DNA from: Silene conica
Taxonomy: Eukaryota > Streptophyta > Magnoliopsida > Caryophyllales > Caryophyllaceae
Length of the DNA: 64,000 bases
NCBI GenBank assembly: GCA_029255685.2
Contig: CM055318.2
Location: 4,221,001-4,285,000 of the forward strand
Reading direction: 5' to 3'
Shown here: positions 57,605 to 64,000 of the stretch, piece after piece
Layout of the letters: each line of letters begins with the position of its first letter
How positions within the stretch are numbered: position 1 is the stretch's first letter
The notes under the pieces: generated by a model
Databases searched by the model: none
What the model saw: only the letters and a program-made list of their open reading frames with translations
What the model was told of the DNA's origin: nothing
Made by a program: the position numbers and the translations under genes

Positions 57605-57905
57605 CTCTCTTATATTCTGGGTTTTTTTCGAGGGGGCACCATACTCAAAAGATAATGTATTTTAATGAAGAAAGAGTGAGGTGAGATTTGAAATAGGATA
57701 GATGGGTGAATAAGTTAAATAATGAATTATGGATCAAAAACATTAATTAAATGAATAAAATTGAAGTAAAAATGTTGGATGGGGTTGGAGGATAGTCGAT
57801 AGATGATGAATAAAATATAATTAAAAGTTACTAAAATAGGAAATGGGAGAAAATCTGAATAATCTGTTTAAGGAAATAGGGAAAAAAACAGTGAATAGGA
57901 GGGAG
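57605..57905. mobile_element. Diverged Stowaway-like MITE
   Basis: CTCTCTTATATTCTGGG at the left and GAATAGGAGGGAG at the right, with TA on both sides (57603-57604 and 57906-57907). The inside has AATAGGATAGATGGG-like A/G-rich blocks. More decayed than the copy at 19172. Confidence 0.5.
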
Positions 57906-58669
57906 TATAATATATGATTACTAAAATAAAATAAAAAAATCTTTTGATTATATTAATTATGTAAGTCAAATTTCGCGTTATTGCGCTAATATTATTAAAT
58001 GCAGTAGATTTTTTTTAAGAGATCAATGAGATCATCTTCTGCTAATTTAGTAGGAGACATAACATAAAAATAAAAATTAAATAACTCTTTTTCCTTTATA
58101 TGAAAAGTCTCTTAATAAAATTATTGAAAAATCGTCTCTTTAAAAAATTTGTATTGTATATTGGTAAATGGTCTTATACAATAATTTGGGGTGAGTTTTT
58201 AATCATGTGACATGAAATGAATTCTTCCATGTGATGGACTGATGGGTGATGGTCCATTGACCCATTGGTTCAATGGTCCTACTATCCTTGAGATATTTTA
58301 CTTTATCATTTGATCCAAGTCCAATACTCGAATGTTATCAAATGACATTCAATTTATGGGCTTTTTTCTTGTTGTCCGAATAATTAGTTTATCCCGTATA
58401 ATGTATACTAGCTTAGAACCCGTGCAAATTGAACGGAATGCATAGTTGAATAGTTCGTAGTTCTATATAGATAAATGTTTAAAATGTATAAAAAATCAGA
58501 ATGATAATAGTGTTGTCAATAGGTTAATCGTTATTTGTAATTTGAGGTTTGGAGTAATATTTGGTCTCGCTTTTATCTTTATTTATAAGCTCCTATTTTC
58601 AGTTACACAGCTATCACATTTTATCCTTTTATTATTGTCATATTTCAGAGTATTTGTGAACAATAGTTG

Positions 58670-59020
58670 TTACAGATCCAAAAATAGGCTGACTAAAGAT
58701 CCGACATTGACCCAAACTACAACACCTGAATGTGACCCAAAATCCGAATTGATCCGACCCGGCCCAAAATGACCTAAATTATCTTGATTGATAACTGATC
58801 CAACCCGGAGTGGCCGATCTAAAACCACCCAGATAAAAAAATTATGATTTCGCTCTTGATCATTGACTCGAAAAAGACCCGACCCACTTAAACCGACCAA
58901 CACATGAAAATAAATCTGAAATCCAAAATGACCGACACAACCTGAATTATTCCGAAATAATGATGAGCTAAACTTAACCCGACCCAAATTGGTCCGACAG
59001 AAGTTGATTCGACCCATTTA
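58670..59020. repeat. GACCCGACCC/CCGACC low-complexity segment
   Basis: Scattered GATCCGACCC, GACCCGACCCA and CCGAATT motifs in both orientations. The long minus-strand frame through it is a by-product of the repeat, with no family resemblance. Confidence 0.4.
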
Positions 59021-59347
59021 TCAAGTATAGTATGAAAAAAGTATAACAAATGGTGTAAATAAGAAAATACATCATGTCGTAGTTTTTGACTGATATTATC
59101 GTATTTGTGGAATGTGCGTAATTTGTACGGTTTTCATTTACAGAAAATATGTGTTTTGTGGGAAAATACCGTAGTAGTATGTTCCATTTATTTGCCGTAA
59201 AATAAGTTATACAAAATTAATATTTCATTAGAATATTGTCGTGGAACGTTTAATATGTTTCCGTTCTTTTTCAAAGTCTTCCTATTGTAAAATATTGTCG
59301 TAAAAAAACTTGAAAAATAAGTCATACAAAATTAATGTTTTAGTATA

Positions 59348-59882
59348 GGATAATTTGTGAGAAATTACCTTACATTTATGTCCATTTGTGAACAACTACC
59401 TTACTTTTTTTTTTGTTAAAAACTACCTTTTATTTTATTTTTTTGTTAAAAACTACCTAAAAAAGGTTCTGAGGCCAATTTCTATTTATGAGTTGGATTT
59501 CACACGTGTGAGTTCTCTAAATTTTCATTCTTATTCACAAATAGCATAGAGTTCATACGATTTAGCTCATGTTCATCATCCGGAGCAATTATTCCACATG
59601 CTTAAAGAAAGAAATTGAAGCTAATGGCAAAAATTTCCTTTCGTTTAGAACTTTAGATAAGAAGGATAAGCTTGAATATCAAGTTTAACGACAAAATAAG
59701 AATGAAAATTTAGAGAACTCACACATGTGAAACCAATAATAAATAAAAATTGGCCTCAAAACTTTTTTTAGGTAGTTTTTAACAAAACATTAAAATGAAA
59801 TGTAGTTTTTAACAAACAAAAAAAAGTAAGGTAGTTGTTCACAAATGGACATAAATGTAAGGCAGTTTCTCACAAATTATCC
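59348..59882. mobile_element. Mutator-like foldback element with 9-bp target duplication
   Basis: Long inverted arms of about 190 bp (59348-59540 and 59690-59882) start GGATAATTTGTGAGAAA. A perfect 9-bp TTTAGTATA flanks both sides (59339-59347 and 59883-59891). The arms share GTCCATTTGTGAACAACTAC and TTGTTAAAAACTAC. About 150 bp of unrelated sequence sits in the middle. Non-autonomous, fairly recent. Confidence 0.88.
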
Positions 59883-60548
59883 TTTAGTATAATCATTTAT
59901 AAACCTTGAACAGAAAATCTAAGTTCTAAATTTTTGCAAGTATAAAAAAGATTGGTTTATTGAATTATATTAGCAAATGTTTTATACTTCTTCACTAATA
60001 AGAGATTATCGACCGAGTAATACTCCGTAAACATTTAAGTACTCAAGTAAAATCAAATAAATAAAAATTCTACATAATCAAATCATAAAAGAGAAATAAA
60101 TTATAAATGGATATAGATAACATGATTAGCTAAAATTATAAAAAGAGAAAATATAATAATAATATAATATAATAATCACAATTAATATTAATTTGAAACT
60201 AAGTAATACTTTTATCATAAATAACGAAATAACTAATGGACGAAAAAATATTTAAACAATGATTGACATGTGTCCAATGATTTCTTTATTATAGTTATAT
60301 ATAAATCATATTGCATTCTATACGTACAATAACTGTATGCATGGTACAATATATTTCATACTTACAACATTGAAGATAAGAATACAATTGTAAAATAATA
60401 TCTTTTACGGCTGCAATATCTTTTATAAGATAAGAATACAACATCTTATACGGCTGCAATATTTTTTATGGATTTCATCATATTGTAGTCTATATCTATA
60501 ATAGTTGTATGATATAATATATTCCATTTTTACCTTAAGCTAGTCTAT

Positions 60549-61446
60549 GGCTCTGTTTGGTAAACAACATATTTGCCAAAGTTCAACATATTTGAGAGAT
60601 TTAGGCTCTGTTTGGTAAACAACCTATTGGCCAAATTTCAGCATATCTGAGAGATTTAGCATGTTTGATTTACCAATATGTTATTTAGAGTGTTTGGTTA
60701 ATGACATATTGAAATAGTATATTGATGTCGAATATGCTATTTTACAATATGCTGCTCCTACCAGCATATTGGATTAGCATATTAGAAAGAAAAAAAATGT
60801 CTTATTTACCATCTTAATAAAATATTAAGATTCTTTTTATATATTTAATAAATAATTTTTCAATTCCTTATATGTCATTTTATAAAGATTTTAGACAATC
60901 TGCTAATCTAAACTGACAATTACCAAATACCTCTAAAATAATTCTACTAAATAAATCTGCTAGTCAAATCCGCTAAATCACTCTGCTAGCTAGTCAAATT
61001 TGCTTTTGAAATATGCTTCTGTCAATATTAATCCGTTGTTTACCAAACAGGGCCTTAACATGTTTGACTTAGCAATATGCTATTTAGAGTGTTTGGTTAA
61101 TGACATATTGAAATAGTATATTGGAGTCCAATATGATATTTTACAATATGTTGCTCCTACCAGCATATTGGATTAGCATATTAGAAAAATAAATTATCTT
61201 ATTTACTCTCTTAATAAAATACTAACATTCCTTTTATATATTTAATAAATAATTTTCATGTTCTTATGTGTCATTTTATAAAGATTGTAGACAATCTATT
61301 AATCTAAGCTGCTAATTACCAAACACTTCTAAAATAATTTTGCTAAATAATTCTGCTAGTCAAATCCGCTAAATCATTCTGCTAGTCAAATCAACTTTTG
61401 AAATCTGCTTCTGGCAATATTAATCCGTTGTTTATCAAACAGAGCC
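60549..61446. repeat. Tandem pair of GGCTCTGTTTGG elements
   Basis: GGCTCTGTTTGGTAAACAAC at 60549 and again at 60604 begins a unit ending CCGTTGTTTACCAAACAGGG near 61051. A second unit lacking its left end runs 61055-61446 and ends TTTATCAAACAGAGCC. Both share ATTTAGAGTGTTTGGTTAAT and ACATATTGAAATAGTATATT. TAT lies directly outside both outer ends. Confidence 0.65.
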
Positions 61447-62120
61447 TATGACATGTATAATACTCGAATATAAATTTTACGGAATCTAGTATTTTTGTTT
61501 TTTGGTTTGTACATGTATGCGATTTATACAATTTTTTACGCAATATATATTCCACGTCAATAACTTGATTGACTCAAGATTGCTTATCTTTTATTGATTG
61601 GTTATTTAAATATGATTTGCCATTTTTTTTCCGAGTGTATTTCTTTGATTGATTATTTAAAGATTAATTGTCGTTTTTCGCATGTGTATTTCTTTGATTG
61701 TTTATTAATAATTATAGAAATATTCTTTTCCGTATTTAATATAGATTGGAAGAAAAATGAAATTTAGCAGATTAGTTGCCGTATTTTAATGTGTATTTTA
61801 TAATAATAATTATCTAAATATTTGTTTCCAAGGTTAATATAGATGGGAAGGAAAAGTAAATTTATCAGATTAGTTGCCGATTTTTTAGTGTATTATATGG
61901 ATTAGTTATTAAAGGATATCCAAAGAATAATTTGCAATATTTGCATATCTATTAGTGATGTGAGAATATTTTTTCCAATATTTTGTATACATTAATGAGT
62001 GAGAATATTTTTTCCAAAATTTAATCGCATCATGGAAATTTGGGCGGGAAAATTTTTAATGTGGGAGTGACACGTGTCCAATTAATGTATGGTGGTTCTT
62101 CTTATATACTTTTATATAGA

Positions 62121-63430
62121 TGCAGTCTATAAAAATTAATATTTCAATATATTATTTAAAGATCTTCATGATTTTATTTTAATTCGAGGGAAAAAAGTAT
62201 TGAAACTATTCAAGAGAAAATGTCCTAAAAAATGTATTTTTGTGAAAATATTTTTTAAACTCCAAAGTTAATGATTTAATTTTATGAATATTTTCATATT
62301 ATTGTGATAATTTTTTTCTCACGAAATTAATAATAACATTTTATAGTTTTGTGTTTATAGATAATAAATATGCGTCAAGTTATTTTTTAATAATGCATAA
62401 ATGAAAACCTATCATTTTATTAATTAAAAGATTATAATTGAAAGTTTATTAAAATGATTATAATATAATGAAAAGATTTATTTTTTAATGAACGATTTTA
62501 AAGTAACAAAATAAACATTTATTTCCATATTCAAGTAGAAGCATTATGGAAAGAAAATTTACGTAATTTGCTTTCGGACCTCGTTTTTTACTCAATAATT
62601 TTAGTGCATGTTTGAGAATGCGACGGTGCTATTAAAGCCTTTTGGTTTTCAAGAGGTTTTGACATTTTCTTTACTCTATCCAAAATTGTTACATACTGAG
62701 GATGACGGCTGAGTGAAAATTATACAATTTTAGGAAACGTATCCAATTATTTAACGCATGTAAAGCCAAGTAGGTTAAAGTAGTTTGCACTTTTGGGATC
62801 TACCGCTACTGCCAAAGTCGGTATTCCTTGTATAATCTCTTGAGAGGGAAACTCCGTGAGGAAAATCATGTGCGTAAAGGGGTAAAACTCACTCTCTTGA
62901 TTCGCAGATGCTCTTAACGCACGGTAATGACCGTCGTTAGGAGCTATAATCCTGTCGGAATCCCGAACACAGTAGCTAGTATCATCAAAGCCCGATATGA
63001 CTACCCCATTTAAAAAAAAATTACTTTATTATTGAAACATTAACCATTTTCAACCATATCGAAAATTTTAAATTATAAATGATCAGATGGGTTAAAATTG
63101 TTAACACAATACTGTATTGAGTAAAATGGGTATTGCAAAAATAACGACCCAAAATTTATTACAATCCGTATTCTCTTGGTAGATAAGAAATCTTATACTA
63201 TATTGAACAACTTTATTTATATGTCCGATTTATATCATCGGAATAGTTCAATAAATGAATTAGCCCAATGAAAGAGTTAAGATAACACACCGAGAAAAAT
63301 AAAAACTTTCATAATTTTCAACCATACGAACCAACAACTGCTACTTCTCTATCGTCGTTCACATCCGACTACTTATCAGTTATCACGTATGGCGAGACCT
63401 TCTAGATTTGTCTAAATTGTTCGAGAAGTA
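62121..63430. other. AT-rich gene-free stretch
   Basis: No gene or clear element found. A more balanced-composition patch at 62810-62990 has no recognisable frame or RNA fold. Confidence 0.5.
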
Positions 63431-63560
63431 TCTATTATATATCTATAAATCTATAAAATATAATCAAAAGCTATCCTAAAATGATTAATAAACGCCACGT
63501 AGACAAAGCCACGTAGGATCCAAAAATGCCACGTAAATGCCACGTAAACTTATTGTCACG
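63431..63560 (+). mobile_element. Probable Helitron 5' end with CCACGTA repeats
   Basis: After an A, TCTATTATATATCTATAAAT resembles other Helitron starts. It is followed by four GCCACGTA copies at 63494-63545. No 3' end is identified before the next element. Confidence 0.4.
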
Positions 63561-63867
63561 TAATTGTCTTATAGATTTAATTCAATTTTCTATAAATTAA
63601 TTTAATCTATGCAACCGCTACTTTGTAAATTTACATGAAAATTTCATAATTAACTATACTATTGACATTTTAATTGATTTTTTGTAATAAAATATGTTAA
63701 TAAATGTCATAATTTATAATTAAAATTGATATTATTGGTGTAATTCACCATTCAGTGAATAAACCTATAGTAACTTGAGATTTAAAAGGATTGACAAAAT
63801 ACTCAAATATATTCTAAAATAAAAGAAATGTATTTTTTTTTTTGTGAAATATTAAGTTTATATAAAA

Positions 63868-64000
63868 CTAGTGTAACACCCGTGAAAAATCACGGGGTTG
63901 TGTACACTTATTTTTAAAGACGCCGTCGGTATATTTATTTGAATATATAGCAATTCTGTTTATTCGGACGAATTATTTTTTAACGGGATGTTTGAATATA
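63868..64000 (-). mobile_element. 3' end of a second Helitron, running off the window
   Basis: On the minus strand the terminus is hairpin CCCGTGATTTTTCACGGG (63896-63879), then TGTTACACTAG followed by T. The 130 bp present match the last 130 bp of the Helitron at 18471-22276 with few differences, in the opposite orientation. Its body lies to the right of the window. Confidence 0.85.

Larger units (their letters stand above)
58408..62120 (-). mobile_element. Candidate Helitron, minus strand, hosting other elements
   Basis: On the minus strand the 3' end is CTAG at 58411-58408, followed by T, with the hairpin-like CCGTTCAATTTGCACGG at 58436-58420. A matching 5' start TCTATATAAAAGTATATAAG, after an A, lies at 62120. 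I infer that they belong together; they could be two elements. The MULE at 59348 and the repeats at 60549-61446 would be nested inside. No Rep/helicase coding is seen. Confidence 0.4.

Noticed and set aside
58670-59017. 115-residue minus-strand frame
   Set aside because: It follows degenerate GACCCGACCC repeats; no domain or conserved motif.
1-64000. CRISPR arrays, bacterial operons or organelle insertions
   Set aside because: No regularly spaced repeats, ribosome-binding sites or recognisable plastid or mitochondrial genes are seen; the DNA is ordinary plant nuclear sequence.

Overview
This is a 64 kb piece of AT-rich plant nuclear DNA. The genes have plant-type GT..AG introns and recognisable land-plant families, and the space between them is filled with Helitrons, MITEs, SINEs, a LINE and tiny LTR-derived elements. 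The organism is a eudicot. The repeat style hints at Caryophyllales, but that is only an impression. Everything was read by eye. Family names and Arabidopsis locus numbers come from memory; no search was run.

Layout. 1-2.7 kb: last three exons of a DUF493 (UPF0250) gene. 5.4-7.0 kb: a two-exon GPI-anchored lipid-transfer protein. 7.5-10.1 kb: a decayed, 5'-truncated LINE. 10.75-11.0 kb: a small intact unknown gene whose 3' end lies in a 72-bp tandem duplication. 12.2-15.9 kb (minus): a seven-exon homocysteine S-methyltransferase. 16-23 kb: Helitron territory, including a 3.8-kb element with the end of a Helitron helicase. 23.1-24.6 kb (minus): an intronless KCS6/CER6-type 3-ketoacyl-CoA synthase. 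26.0-36.0 kb: three tandem, intact, six-exon TKPR2-like reductases. 36-41 kb: AT-rich, gene-free, probably a degenerate Helitron. 41.2-42.7 kb (minus): a CRF10/ERF118-type AP2/ERF factor with a candidate spliced upstream ORF. 49.1-56.7 kb (minus): a three-exon GH31 alpha-xylosidase (XYL1). 57-64 kb: transposons only.

The main result is gene order. KCS6, TKPR2, CRF10/ERF118 and XYL1 are, as I recall, consecutive in Arabidopsis (At1g68530, 68540, 68550, 68560), with a partial duplicate at At1g25450-25470. Here the same order survives with TKPR2 tripled and the spacers swollen by transposons. The products act in different places: very-long-chain fatty acids for cuticle, reduction of sporopollenin polyketides, transcription, and xyloglucan trimming in the wall. 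I read the block as inherited synteny, not a pathway cluster.

The most useful leads are the possible conserved spliced uORF before the AP2/ERF gene, divergence of the third TKPR2 copy, four copies of one miniature LTR-derived element clustered around the TKPR2 array, and a set of hAT-like elements whose ends are built from different short palindromic motif arrays.
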